Of a stretch of DNA of 11,403 nt, positions 1 to 6,440 are shown in pieces. Every line of letters begins with the position of its first letter. Position 1 is the first letter of the stretch. Source of the DNA: Candidatus Krumholzibacteriia bacterium (lineage in GTDB: Bacteria; Krumholzibacteriota; Krumholzibacteriia; LZORAL124-64-63); NCBI GenBank assembly GCA_014859985.1, contig JACZKN010000453.1, positions 1-11,403 of the forward strand, read 5' to 3'. Below the pieces are notes generated by a model. The model was given only the letters and a program-made list of their open reading frames with translations, was not told where the DNA came from and searched no databases. The position numbers and the translations under genes are program-made.

Positions 1-85
1 TGCCCACGGCCTGCAGCACCAGGACGACGCCGGCGCCCAGGGCGCCGACGGCGACAGCCAGTCGCAGGCCGTCCGCCGCGCTCAC
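1..85 (-). CDS. Partial gene: hydrophobic N-terminus, unknown protein, runs off left edge
   Basis: A GTG start at 85-83 overlaps the dsrC stop codon by four bases (GTGA), an arrangement typical of translationally coupled genes. The 28 visible residues begin M-S-A-A-D-G-L-R and continue as an uninterrupted run of Ala, Val, Gly and Leu, which suggests a first transmembrane helix or an uncleaved signal anchor. No stop codon occurs before the window edge. The family cannot be identified from so few residues. Its position directly behind dsrC suggests co-expression, and possibly a membrane partner in sulfur or redox metabolism, but that is inference. The start is chosen from the 4-nt overlap alone. 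Confidence 0.5.
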   Translation of the reverse strand, partial: MSAADGLRLAVAVGALGAGVVLVLQAVG

Positions 86-402
86 ACGCAGCCGTCCGGC
101 TTGGGCAGTCCGGCCAGCTTGCACGCGCCGCGGGCCGGTCCCGACGGGAAGAGCTCGTAGACGCGCTTGAGCGGCAGGCCGGTCGCCTTGCAGACCGACC
201 GCACCATGGGCGCGGCGCGGGTCTCCTCGAAATGGCCGCGGATGAAGCGGATGACCGACCAGTGTTCGTCGGTCAGGGCGTCGAGGCCCTCCTCGGCGCG
301 GGCCAGGTGGCGGGCCAGCTCCTCGTCCCAGTCCTCGGGATGGATCAGGAACCCGTCCTCGTTGACTTCCAGTTTCCGTCCGCCGAAGTCGAGCGTCGGC
401 AT
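82..402 (-). CDS. dsrC: DsrC/TusE family sulfur relay protein with both redox cysteines
   Basis: A 106-residue protein, the usual size for the DsrC/TusE/DsvC family of small soluble cytoplasmic sulfur carriers. The N-terminal part has the expected acidic 'E-D-G-F-L' and 'W-D-E' pattern. The C-terminal arm reads C-K-L-A-G-L-P-K-P-D-G-C-V, so Cys94 and the penultimate Cys105 are separated by ten residues. In the family, the penultimate cysteine (CysA) is universal and carries persulfide. The second cysteine (CysB) marks true DsrC, which forms an intramolecular disulfide or a trisulfide with sulfite-reductase-derived sulfur. TusE, the tRNA-thiolation relay protein, lacks CysB. The ATG at 402 is preferred over an in-frame GTG at 420 because a G-rich ribosome-binding stretch (GGGGGGCGG) lies just before it and family members start near M-P-T-L. 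No dsrAB genes are in view. The physiological role is therefore open: sulfite reduction, sulfur oxidation, or regulation. Confidence 0.93.
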   Translation of the reverse strand: MPTLDFGGRKLEVNEDGFLIHPEDWDEELARHLARAEEGLDALTDEHWSVIRFIRGHFEETRAAPMVRSVCKATGLPLKRVYELFPSGPARGACKLAGLPKPDGCV

Positions 403-470
403 GTCCGCCCCCCGGTGCACCGGTTGCGTGTGCGGCGGCCGGCCCGCGGGATCCGGCCGTGGTCGGTACT

Positions 471-476
471 ATGATA
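471..476 (-). promoter_or_regulatory. Possible -10 element upstream of dsrC
   Basis: Read on the minus strand the bases are TATCAT (5 of 6 match to TATAAT), in the only AT-rich patch of the 132-bp gap between the YceI gene and dsrC. The predicted leader would be about 60 nt. No good -35 box lies at 17 bp (TGTAGT), so this is only a candidate. dsrC could also be read from a promoter further upstream. Confidence 0.28.
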
Positions 477-534
477 AGTCCCGGCCACGGGAAACTACAG
501 GGGAAGATGCGCGGGTGGGGCCGGCCCGCCGCGG

Positions 535-1134
535 CTACTTCGCCTGGACGAGCTCGATCTCGAGCTCGATCTCCACCTCGTTGTCCACCACGAGCCCGCC
601 GGCCTCGAGCGCCTTGCTCCAGGTCAGCCCGAACTCGCGCCGGTCGATGGTCGTTTCGGCGGCGAAGCCCATGCGGGTGTTGCCCCAGGGATCGTTGACC
701 TGGCCGGCGTATTCCAGGTCGAAGGTCACCGGCTTCGTCACCCCGTTCAGGGTCAGCTCACCCGTGAGCTTGCCCTCGTCGCCGTCCATCTGCACGCCCG
801 TCGACTTGAAGGTCATGGTCGGGTATTTCTCCACGTCGAAGAAGTCGGCGCTGCGCAGGTGGTCGTCGCGCTTCTCGTTGCCGGTGTCCACGGTCGCCAG
901 CTGCACGGTGGCCTCGACGCTGAAGGTTCCGGGCTTGCCGGGCTCGCCCGTCACCGTGGCCGCGAAGTCGGCGAAGCTGCCCTTGACCTTGCTGATGGCC
1001 ATGTGGCGCACCTTGAAGCCGACGTGGCTGTGGCTGTTGTCCAGGTTCCAGTCGACCGCCAGCGCCGGCAGTGCGAGCAGGATGGTCGCGCTGATGGTGA
1101 CCAGGGCCATGGTGGTCCTGCGGATGGTCTGCAT
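535..1134 (-). CDS. YceI family periplasmic lipid-binding protein
   Basis: A 199-residue secreted lipocalin-like protein. Residues 1-26 form a standard signal peptide: R5-R6, a hydrophobic core, and an A-L-A cleavage site before V27. The mature part opens with the YceI signature, W-x-L-D-x-x-H-S-x-x-x-F-x-V-x-H-M at residues 29-45. It continues with the family's T-G-N-E-K-R-D-D-H-L and F-F-D-V-E-K-Y-P segments and a C-terminal D-N-E-V-E-I-E-L-E-I-E-L strand. YceI proteins bind amphiphiles such as polyisoprenoids or isoprenoid quinones in an elongated beta-barrel. The ligand here is unknown. The start is supported by the Shine-Dalgarno AAGGGAGGA shortly before the ATG at 1134, so Met9 is not needed. 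It lies 70 bp behind the heme-oxygenase-like gene on the same strand, with a strong hairpin between them, so co-transcription is possible but may be attenuated. Confidence 0.95.
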   Translation of the reverse strand: MQTIRRTTMALVTISATILLALPALAVDWNLDNSHSHVGFKVRHMAISKVKGSFADFAATVTGEPGKPGTFSVEATVQLATVDTGNEKRDDHLRSADFFDVEKYPTMTFKSTGVQMDGDEGKLTGELTLNGVTKPVTFDLEYAGQVNDPWGNTRMGFAAETTIDRREFGLTWSKALEAGGLVVDNEVEIELEIELVQAK

Positions 1135-1156
1135 GTGCTCGTTCCTCCCTTGGTAA

Positions 1157-1178
1157 GGCCCCGGACGCGGCCGGGGCC
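1157..1178 (-). terminator. Intercistronic GC hairpin between oxidase and YceI genes
   Basis: Perfect 8-bp arms (GGCCCCGG and CCGGGGCC on the minus strand) enclose a 6-nt loop. The hairpin lies 26 nt after the stop of the upstream gene and just before the Shine-Dalgarno of the YceI gene. Only two T residues follow it, so it is a poor intrinsic terminator. It may instead act as an attenuator or an mRNA 3'-end stabiliser between two cistrons. Confidence 0.42.
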
Positions 1179-1204
1179 CGGTTCATCGTTGCTTGACCGG
1201 AAGA

Positions 1205-2092
1205 CTAGGCGGGCTGGTAGGCCGCCGCGATGCGCTGCTCGTTCAGGCCGACCCAGAAGGCCTCGACGCCGGCCAGCATCTCGCGGCCGCCCTTGAGGAA
1301 CTTCTCCTCGTCGAAGCCGTCCTCGAAGTACAGCTCCTCCAGTTCGTCCATGACGTGGCTGGCGTGCTGCTCCTCGATGCGGTCGTGCCAGGTGAAGAAG
1401 GCCAGGGGCAGGTCCTTCTGCTCGCGCTTCTTGAAGGCGTCCAGCCCGGCCACCAGCTGCTTCCAGAAGCCGGCCGCGGCCCAGTTCTCCACCGCGAAGC
1501 TGGCGCCCTCGGCGATGTTCGGGTCCTCGTTGCCGTAGATGGCGGCCAGTTGGTCGCAGAAGAAGACGGTCGCGGGGGTGCCGTGGCGGCGCTTGCCCAT
1601 GTCGTTGAAGCCCAGGCCCAGCTTGTCGCCGATGCGCAGCAGCCACTCGAAATGGGCGGCCTGGAAACGGAAGGTGCCGCCGTCGACGGAACCCTCGATG
1701 GAGACGATGTCCGGGTCGCCTTCGCGGTCGGTGTCCTGGACCTCGCCCAGGCTCGATCCCGGCTTGTTGAAAATCACGCCGATCTCGTTGGCGAGGATCT
1801 CCTTGGAGGCGCGCATGCCTTCCAGTGACCCCGCGTTGATGGTCTTCAGCAGCTGGGCGACCAGGAACAGGTTCGAGAAGACCGAGAACTGCACCACGAA
1901 GTGGCGCACGTTCTCCCGGGTCACGTCCCCCTTCGCGAACCACCGGCAGTACCTGTTGTCGGTGATCACCGGGTGGGTCATCAATTCCTCGTTGCAGCGC
2001 CGGACGAACGCGGCGAAGCGCTCGGCGTCGGCGCCGGTGATCTCGCCCTGCTTGACCATCGCACCAATGCGGTCGGAAACTGTCAGCTGCAT
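1205..2092 (-). CDS. Iron-containing redox enzyme, heme-oxygenase-like fold (TenA/PqqC/CADD superfamily)
   Basis: A 295-residue, largely helical soluble protein without a signal peptide. I place it in the heme-oxygenase-like diiron oxidase superfamily (CADD, UndA, BesC and SznF relatives) by its likely metal-ligand pattern: a Glu in A-N-E-I-G (E103), a His in A-A-H-F-E-W (H147), a Glu in A-V-E-N-W (E202), and the C-terminal helix motif W-H-x-x-x-E-x-x-H (H236, E240, H243). That last motif corresponds to the H-x3-D/E-x2-H ligand triad of the family. Members activate O2 for oxidative decarboxylation, N-oxygenation or C-C cleavage. The substrate here cannot be read from the sequence. The start at 2092 is chosen because GGGAGG lies 6 nt upstream; an upstream extension to 2131 would place this signal inside the coding region. 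The gene is divergent from the membrane-protein gene at 2312 and is followed by YceI on the same strand. Confidence 0.78.
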   Translation of the reverse strand: MQLTVSDRIGAMVKQGEITGADAERFAAFVRRCNEELMTHPVITDNRYCRWFAKGDVTRENVRHFVVQFSVFSNLFLVAQLLKTINAGSLEGMRASKEILANEIGVIFNKPGSSLGEVQDTDREGDPDIVSIEGSVDGGTFRFQAAHFEWLLRIGDKLGLGFNDMGKRRHGTPATVFFCDQLAAIYGNEDPNIAEGASFAVENWAAAGFWKQLVAGLDAFKKREQKDLPLAFFTWHDRIEEQHASHVMDELEELYFEDGFDEEKFLKGGREMLAGVEAFWVGLNEQRIAAAYQPA

Positions 2093-2134
2093 CGACGACC
2101 TCCCGGCTGGAAAAAAGGCATGGACGACCACGGG

Positions 2135-2156
2135 GTCCGGCGGGGCGCCGCCGGAC
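2135..2156. other. Perfect hairpin in the divergent intergenic region
   Basis: Nine-base arms GTCCGGCGG and CCGCCGGAC flank a 4-nt loop (GGCG). On the minus strand it falls 42 nt before the oxidase start codon, between the AT-rich block near 2163-2190 and the ribosome-binding site, so it would sit in that gene's leader. On the plus strand it would lie upstream of, or at the -35 of, the possible rightward promoter. It has no T-tract. Leader structure or an operator are both possible. Confidence 0.4.
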
Positions 2157-2174
2157 GACGGGAAAAAGGATAGT

Positions 2175-2180
2175 TATGAT
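2175..2180 (+). promoter_or_regulatory. Possible -10 element of rightward promoter in divergent region
   Basis: TATGAT (5 of 6 match to TATAAT) occurs in a short AT-rich block (about 2163-2190) of an otherwise GC-rich 219-bp divergent intergenic region. The -35 position at 17 bp (CGGACG) is poor. The same block on the minus strand (ATAACTATCC) could serve the oxidase gene. A leader of about 125 nt would precede the gene at 2312. Confidence 0.28.
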
Positions 2181-2311
2181 CGCCTAAAACCGCACCCCGG
2201 GTGTGCGGATTTCCGTGCCGACCTGAAACCGTGCTTTCCGGTTCTGCGTCTTCGGGGGCGGGACCGGGGGTGGCCCCGGGCGGGAACCAAGTTGCGACGC
2301 AAGGGGATCCG

Positions 2312-3133
2312 ATGGCCGGAACGGGACGCAAGTGGCTGGTGGGCTGCGGCAGCGGCTGCGCGGCGGTGCTGCTGTTGGGGATCGTCGTGTCCGTGGGGGG
2401 CGGTTTCCTGATGATGCGGCCGTTCAACAGGGCCGCCGAGTCCCAGCGGGAGCTCGCCGACGCCCACGGCATGCGGGAGGACTTCAGCCCCGGACCCGAG
2501 GCGTTCCGCCGGGAGCGGATCCAGGCCTTCCTGGCGGTGCGCAGCGAACTGATGCCCCATTGCGAGACCTTCGCCCGGTTGACCGCCCGCTTCGAGGCCG
2601 TCGAGCAGCTCGACCAGGGGCAACAGGACGTCTCGGCCGGCGAGGCCGTCAAGACGGTGCTGCCGGTCATCGGCTCGGTGTTCGGGATCGCGGGAAACAT
2701 CGGCAGGTACGTCGAGGCCCGCAACCGCGCCCTGCTCGCCCAGGACATGGGGTTGGGCGAATACCTCTGGTACTACGTCATCGTCTACAACTCCTGGCTG
2801 GGGCACGAACCCAACCAGGATTTCGACGACGGCGACGCGGACGGCGCGTACGCGACCGGGGAACGCCGCGCCATCGCCGCCCTGCTGGCCAACCACGCCG
2901 GGGCCCTCCGTGCCGCAGGGCGCGCGGCCGAGGCCGAGGTCTGGGCGACCGAGGCGGAGGTTGTGATGGACGCGCAGACCGGCGTGCCTTTCGGCCTGGG
3001 CGGCCTGCCGGCGGCGGAGACAGCGGCCCTGGAACCGTGGCGCGACAAGCTCGAGGCCCTGTATTGCGCGGCCACGAGCGCCTTCGAGCTGGGGGCGGTC
3101 CGCAAGAAGGGGCTCAGCTTCCACAGCGACTAG
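2312..3133 (+). CDS. Membrane-anchored protein of unknown function
   Basis: A 273-residue protein that I do not recognise as a named family. A short basic N-terminus (R6, K7) is followed by one long hydrophobic segment, about residues 8-35, rich in Gly, Val and Leu and containing two cysteines (C12, C16). The remainder looks like a helical, Ala/Glu-rich extracytoplasmic domain. It contains a second mildly hydrophobic stretch near residues 115-130 (V-L-P-V-I-G-S-V-F-G-I-A-G) and an aromatic patch (L-W-Y-Y-V-I-V-Y-N-S-W-L). L-V-G-C at 9-12 fits a lipobox, but it comes before the hydrophobic core rather than after it, so a signal anchor is more likely than a lipoprotein. The start at 2312 has AAGGGG 5 nt upstream; an earlier in-frame GTG at 2201 gives a Pro/Gly-rich extension with no membrane logic. 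The metallophosphoesterase gene follows after 110 bp. Confidence 0.8.
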   Translation: MAGTGRKWLVGCGSGCAAVLLLGIVVSVGGGFLMMRPFNRAAESQRELADAHGMREDFSPGPEAFRRERIQAFLAVRSELMPHCETFARLTARFEAVEQLDQGQQDVSAGEAVKTVLPVIGSVFGIAGNIGRYVEARNRALLAQDMGLGEYLWYYVIVYNSWLGHEPNQDFDDGDADGAYATGERRAIAALLANHAGALRAAGRAAEAEVWATEAEVVMDAQTGVPFGLGGLPAAETAALEPWRDKLEALYCAATSAFELGAVRKKGLSFHSD

Positions 3134-3243
3134 CCGCAACTCCACGGCCGGCGCGGCATTGCGGAGACTGCCGCCCCGGTATATCCTTGCCGGATGGCGC
3201 CGCCCACCCGACGACGCCGCCCCTCCGAGCCGGGAGCCGTGCC

Positions 3244-3972
3244 TTGCGCATTGCGGTCATTTCCGACATCCACAGCAACCTGCAGGCGCTGGAGGCCGTG
3301 CTCGCGCGGATCGACGCCCTCGGCTGCGGCGCGGTCTATTGCCTGGGCGACATCGTCGGCTACGGCGCCCACCCGGCCGAGTGCGTGGCGCGGGTGCGGG
3401 CGACGGGCGCGGTGTGCATCCAGGGCAACCATGACGCCCTGGTGGCCGACGGCTCGCTGGAACTGGGCTTCAATCCCCGTTCGCTGCAGGCGGTGACCCA
3501 CAACCGCGGGCTCCTGGACCAGGAGACCCTGGCCTGGCTGGCCGCCCTGCCGGTGCGCCGCGACCTGGACCAGGGCACGGTCCTGGCCCACGGCTCGCCC
3601 GGCGACCGCGACCGCTACCTGCTGTTCGCCCGGGACCTGGAGCTGGTGCGCCGCGAGCAGGAGGCCGAGGCGGGTGACGGCATCACCTTCTTCGGCCACA
3701 CCCACCAGCCGGTGTGCTTCGCCGGCGCGGGATTCGCGCCGCAGGTCCCCGGTTCGGTCCCGCTGCTTCCTGACGGGCGGGTGCTGGTCAACCCCGGCAG
3801 CGTAGGCCAGCCCCGCGACGGCGACCCCCGGGCCGCCCTGCTGGTCTGGCACCGGGACGACCGCCGCCTGGACTTCGAGCGCATCGACTACGACATCGAG
3901 ACCGCCCGGCGGGAGATCATCCTGGCCGGCCTGCCCGAGCGGCTGGGCGACCGCCTGCGCGAGGGCCGCTGA
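3244..3972 (+). CDS. Metallophosphoesterase family protein (YfcE-like phosphodiesterase)
   Basis: A 242-residue cytoplasmic calcineurin-like phosphoesterase. All dimetal-site motifs are intact: S-D-I-H (D8, H10), L-G-D-I-V-G-Y-G (D36), G-N-H-D (N62, H63), L-A-H-G-S-P (H116) and G-H-T-H (H152, H154). The L-G-D-I-V-G-Y-G-x-x-P and N-P-G-S-V-G-Q-P-R-D-G-D-P segments are typical of the YfcE/MJ0936 branch, whose members hydrolyse phosphodiesters with Mn or Ni in vitro. The biological substrate is unknown. The start is TTG at 3244, coding the residue before R-I-A-V-I-S-D. It is supported by GGGAG at 3232-3236 with a 7-nt spacer, and no ATG or GTG in this frame fits the family N-terminus. Upstream, TATATC at 3180-3185 is a weak -10 candidate with a poor -35, so read-through from the gene at 2312 is at least as likely. 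Confidence 0.93.
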   Translation: MRIAVISDIHSNLQALEAVLARIDALGCGAVYCLGDIVGYGAHPAECVARVRATGAVCIQGNHDALVADGSLELGFNPRSLQAVTHNRGLLDQETLAWLAALPVRRDLDQGTVLAHGSPGDRDRYLLFARDLELVRREQEAEAGDGITFFGHTHQPVCFAGAGFAPQVPGSVPLLPDGRVLVNPGSVGQPRDGDPRAALLVWHRDDRRLDFERIDYDIETARREIILAGLPERLGDRLREGR

Positions 3973-3983
3973 CCCGTCCCGAT

Positions 3984-4004
3984 CCGGCGGGACCGTCCCG
4001 TCGG
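3984..4004 (+). terminator. Hairpin after the metallophosphoesterase gene, no T-tract
   Basis: Nine-base arms CCGGCGGGA and TCCCGTCGG pair with one G:U around a 3-nt loop, 11 bp after the stop codon. The following bases are C-rich rather than T-rich, so this would be at best an atypical terminator or an mRNA-end hairpin. It separates the phosphoesterase gene from the aconitase promoter region. Confidence 0.33.
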
Positions 4005-4053
4005 CCGCCCCCCTGGCCGCGAAAATCCCCGGGATAAATCCCTGCGCATATCC

Positions 4054-4061
4054 TATATTAT
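4054..4061 (+). promoter_or_regulatory. Probable promoter -10 region of the aconitase gene
   Basis: TATATTAT, with overlapping TATATT and TATTAT hexamers, stands out in an AT-rich island (about 4020-4062) of a GC-rich 177-bp gap. A recognisable -35 is lacking: GATAAA at 4033-4038 is the hexamer 17 bp upstream of TATTAT. Transcription from here gives a leader of roughly 80 nt. The factor used and the exact start cannot be assigned from sequence. Confidence 0.4.
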
Positions 4062-4114
4062 GCCCCTCGGCAGCAGTTGAAGGGCCGGTCTGCCGACCGC
4101 CCGCAGGATCCCAC

Positions 4115-4131
4115 GCCCCGGCCGCCGGGGC
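4115..4131 (+). other. Leader hairpin just upstream of the aconitase ribosome-binding site
   Basis: Seven-base arms GCCCCGG and CCGGGGC enclose a 3-nt loop. The hairpin ends 4 nt before the Shine-Dalgarno AAAGGA (4136-4141), which lies 8 nt before the ATG. A weaker hairpin (CGGTC and GACCG arms) precedes it near 4086-4099. Such proximity could modulate ribosome access. No known riboswitch is recognised. Confidence 0.35.
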
Positions 4132-4149
4132 CCGCAAAGGACGATCGAC

Positions 4150-6417
4150 ATGGCCATCGAGACGACCAGGGACATGGTGCAGAAGGTCTACGCGAAGTCG
4201 CGGCGCAACCTCGAGGTGGTCAGGCAGCGCCTGGGCCGGCCCCTGACCCTGGCCGAGAAGGTCGTCTTCGGGCACCTGGCCGACCCGCAGGGCCAGAAGC
4301 TGGCCCGCGGCGAGGCCACCCTGGGCCTGCGCCCGGACCGCGTGGCCATGCAGGACGCCACCGCCCAGATGGCCATCCTGCAGTTCATGCAGGCGGGCCG
4401 GGACGAGGCCGCCGTGCCGACCACCGTCCACTGCGACCACCTGCTGCTGGCGCACAAGGGCGCCGACTACGACAAGCTGCACGCCCTGGACGTCAACAAG
4501 GAGGTCTACGACTTCCTCAGCTCCAGCGCCGCGCGCTACGGCATGGGCTTCTGGAAGCCGGGCTCGGGCATCATCCACCAGGTGGTGCTGGAGAACTACG
4601 CCTTTCCCGGCGGCCTGCTCATCGGCACCGACAGCCACACCCCCAACGCCGGCGGCCTGGGCATGATCGCCTGCGGCGTGGGCGGCGCCGACGCCGTGGA
4701 CGTCATGGTGGGCATGAACTGGGAAGTGAAGCACCCGAAGCTGATCGGCGTGAAGCTGACCGGCAGGCCCGGCGGCTGGACCGCGCCCAAGGACGTCATC
4801 CTCAAGCTGTGCGGCATCCTGACGGTCAAGGGCGGCACCAACGCCATCGTCGAGTACTTCGGCGACGGCGCCGAGGCGCTTTCCTGCACCGGCAAGGGCA
4901 CCATCACCAACATGGGGGCCGAGCTGGGCGCCACCACCAGCATCTTCCCCTACGACGCCAGCATGAAGCGCTACCTGGAGGCCACCCGCCGCGGCGACCT
5001 GGCCGAGCTGGCCGAAGCGAACCGCGATCTGCTGTGCGCCGACCCGGAGGTGCTGGCGGACCCGGCCAGGTACTACGACCGCATCGTGGAGATCGACCTC
5101 TCCAGCCTGGAGCCCCACCTGGTGGGCCCCCACACGCCGGACCTGGCCCGGCCGGTCTCGCGCATGGCCGCCGACACCGCCGAGCACGGCTATCCCGCGG
5201 AGCTGGCCGCCGCCCTGGTCGGCAGCTGCACCAACAGCAGCTACGAGGACATCGGCCGTGCCGTGGACGTGGCCCTGCAGGCCAAGGCCAAGGGCCTGAG
5301 GATGAAGTCCACCCTGTGGATCACCCCGGGCAGCGACCAGATCTACGAGACCATCCGGCGCGACGGCATGCTCGACGCCCTCGAGGACGTGGGCGCCGTG
5401 GTGCTGACCAACGCCTGCGGCCCCTGCATCGGCCAGTGGCAGCGCGACGACATCACGAAGGGCGAGCGCAACAGCATCATCACCTCCTTCAACCGCAACT
5501 TCGCCCGGCGCAACGACGGCAACGCCGAGACCCACGCCTTCATCGGCAGCCCCGAGATCGTGATGGCCTACGGCCTGGCGGGCACCCTGACGTTCAACCC
5601 CCTGAGCGACACGCTGACCAACGACAAGGGCGAGCAGGTCAGGCTGGAGGCCCCCAGGGTGGCCGACGAGCTGCCCAAGGACGGATTCGTCTTCGACGAA
5701 AAGGGCTACCAGGCCCCGCCCAGGGACGCGAGCAGGGTGGAGGTCATCGTGGACCCGGACAGCGACCGCCTGGCCCTGCTGGAACCCTTCAGCCCGTGGG
5801 ACGGCAAGGACTACAAGGGCCTGCCGCTGTTGATCAAGGCCCTGGGCAAGTGCACCACCGACCACATCTCCATGGCCGGCCCCTGGCTGAAGTACCGCGG
5901 CCACCTGGACAACATCAGCAACAACATGCTGATCGGCGCGGTCAACGCCTTCACCGAGGAGACCAACAGCGTCAAGAACCTGGAGACCGGCCATTACGGC
6001 GAGGTGCCGGCCACCGCCCGCGACTACAAGGCCCGCGGCCTGCGCTGGGTCGTCGTCGGCGACGAGAACTACGGCGAGGGCTCCAGCCGCGAGCACGCCG
6101 CCATGGAGCCGCGCCACCTGGGCTGCGCCGCGGTGATCGTGCGCAGCTTCGCCCGCATCCACGAGACGAACCTCAAGAAGCAGGGCATCCTGCCCTTGAC
6201 CTTCACCGCCCCGGCGGACTACGACAAGGTGCAGCAGGACGACCGCATCGACTTGCTGGGCCTGGCGGAGCTGAAGCGCGGCAGCAAGGTCACCTGCGTC
6301 CTGCACCACGGCGACGGCACCGAGGACCGGTTCGAGCTGGCCCACACCATGACCGAAGAGCAGGTGTCGTGGTTCCGCCACGGTTCGGCGCTCAACAAGA
6401 TCAAGGCGGGGGCGTAG
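4150..6417 (+). CDS. acn: Aconitate hydratase, mitochondrial-type (4Fe-4S)
   Basis: A 755-residue aconitase that interconverts citrate and isocitrate through cis-aconitate in the TCA cycle, in the cytoplasm. The three cluster cysteines are present: C360 in G-S-C-T-N-S-S, then C423 and C426 in N-A-C-G-P-C-I-G. These are offset by two from the 358/421/424 numbering of the mitochondrial enzyme. Active-site D161-S162-H163 lies in G-T-D-S-H-T. The C-terminal swivel domain carries G-E-G-S-S-R-E-H (S645, S646, R647). Length, the N-terminal segment before the cluster domain and the E-P-R-H-L-G motif match the compact mitochondrial-type family rather than the roughly 890-residue AcnA or the AcnB domain order. 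The start has AAAGGA 8 nt upstream. The gene appears monocistronic, with its own promoter-like region, a hairpin-containing leader, and an 80-nt repeat element 24 nt after the stop. Frame and motifs are intact. Confidence 0.97.
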   Translation: MAIETTRDMVQKVYAKSRRNLEVVRQRLGRPLTLAEKVVFGHLADPQGQKLARGEATLGLRPDRVAMQDATAQMAILQFMQAGRDEAAVPTTVHCDHLLLAHKGADYDKLHALDVNKEVYDFLSSSAARYGMGFWKPGSGIIHQVVLENYAFPGGLLIGTDSHTPNAGGLGMIACGVGGADAVDVMVGMNWEVKHPKLIGVKLTGRPGGWTAPKDVILKLCGILTVKGGTNAIVEYFGDGAEALSCTGKGTITNMGAELGATTSIFPYDASMKRYLEATRRGDLAELAEANRDLLCADPEVLADPARYYDRIVEIDLSSLEPHLVGPHTPDLARPVSRMAADTAEHGYPAELAAALVGSCTNSSYEDIGRAVDVALQAKAKGLRMKSTLWITPGSDQIYETIRRDGMLDALEDVGAVVLTNACGPCIGQWQRDDITKGERNSIITSFNRNFARRNDGNAETHAFIGSPEIVMAYGLAGTLTFNPLSDTLTNDKGEQVRLEAPRVADELPKDGFVFDEKGYQAPPRDASRVEVIVDPDSDRLALLEPFSPWDGKDYKGLPLLIKALGKCTTDHISMAGPWLKYRGHLDNISNNMLIGAVNAFTEETNSVKNLETGHYGEVPATARDYKARGLRWVVVGDENYGEGSSREHAAMEPRHLGCAAVIVRSFARIHETNLKKQGILPLTFTAPADYDKVQQDDRIDLLGLAELKRGSKVTCVLHHGDGTEDRFELAHTMTEEQVSWFRHGSALNKIKAGA

Positions 6418-6440
6418 GGGCCCGCGCGGGGCGCCGCCGG

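Noticed and set aside
2092..2131. A longer start for the heme-oxygenase-like protein.
   Set aside because: The extension would contain the GGGAGG ribosome-binding site at the proper distance from the ATG at 2092, and it adds no family-like sequence.
2201..2311. An earlier GTG start for the membrane-anchored protein.
   Set aside because: It adds 37 Pro/Gly/Ser-rich residues before a typical N-terminal membrane segment. The ATG at 2312 has AAGGGG at correct spacing.
3159..3185. Promoter for the metallophosphoesterase gene (TTGCGG ... TATATC).
   Set aside because: The spacer is only 15 bp and both hexamers are weak matches, so it is mentioned with the gene but not called.
3130..6381. A 1083-codon open frame antisense to the phosphoesterase and aconitase genes.
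   Set aside because: High GC with G/C-rich third positions leaves antisense frames open. The product is Gly/Ala/Val/His-rich with no recognisable domain, while the sense strand encodes intact, motif-complete enzymes.
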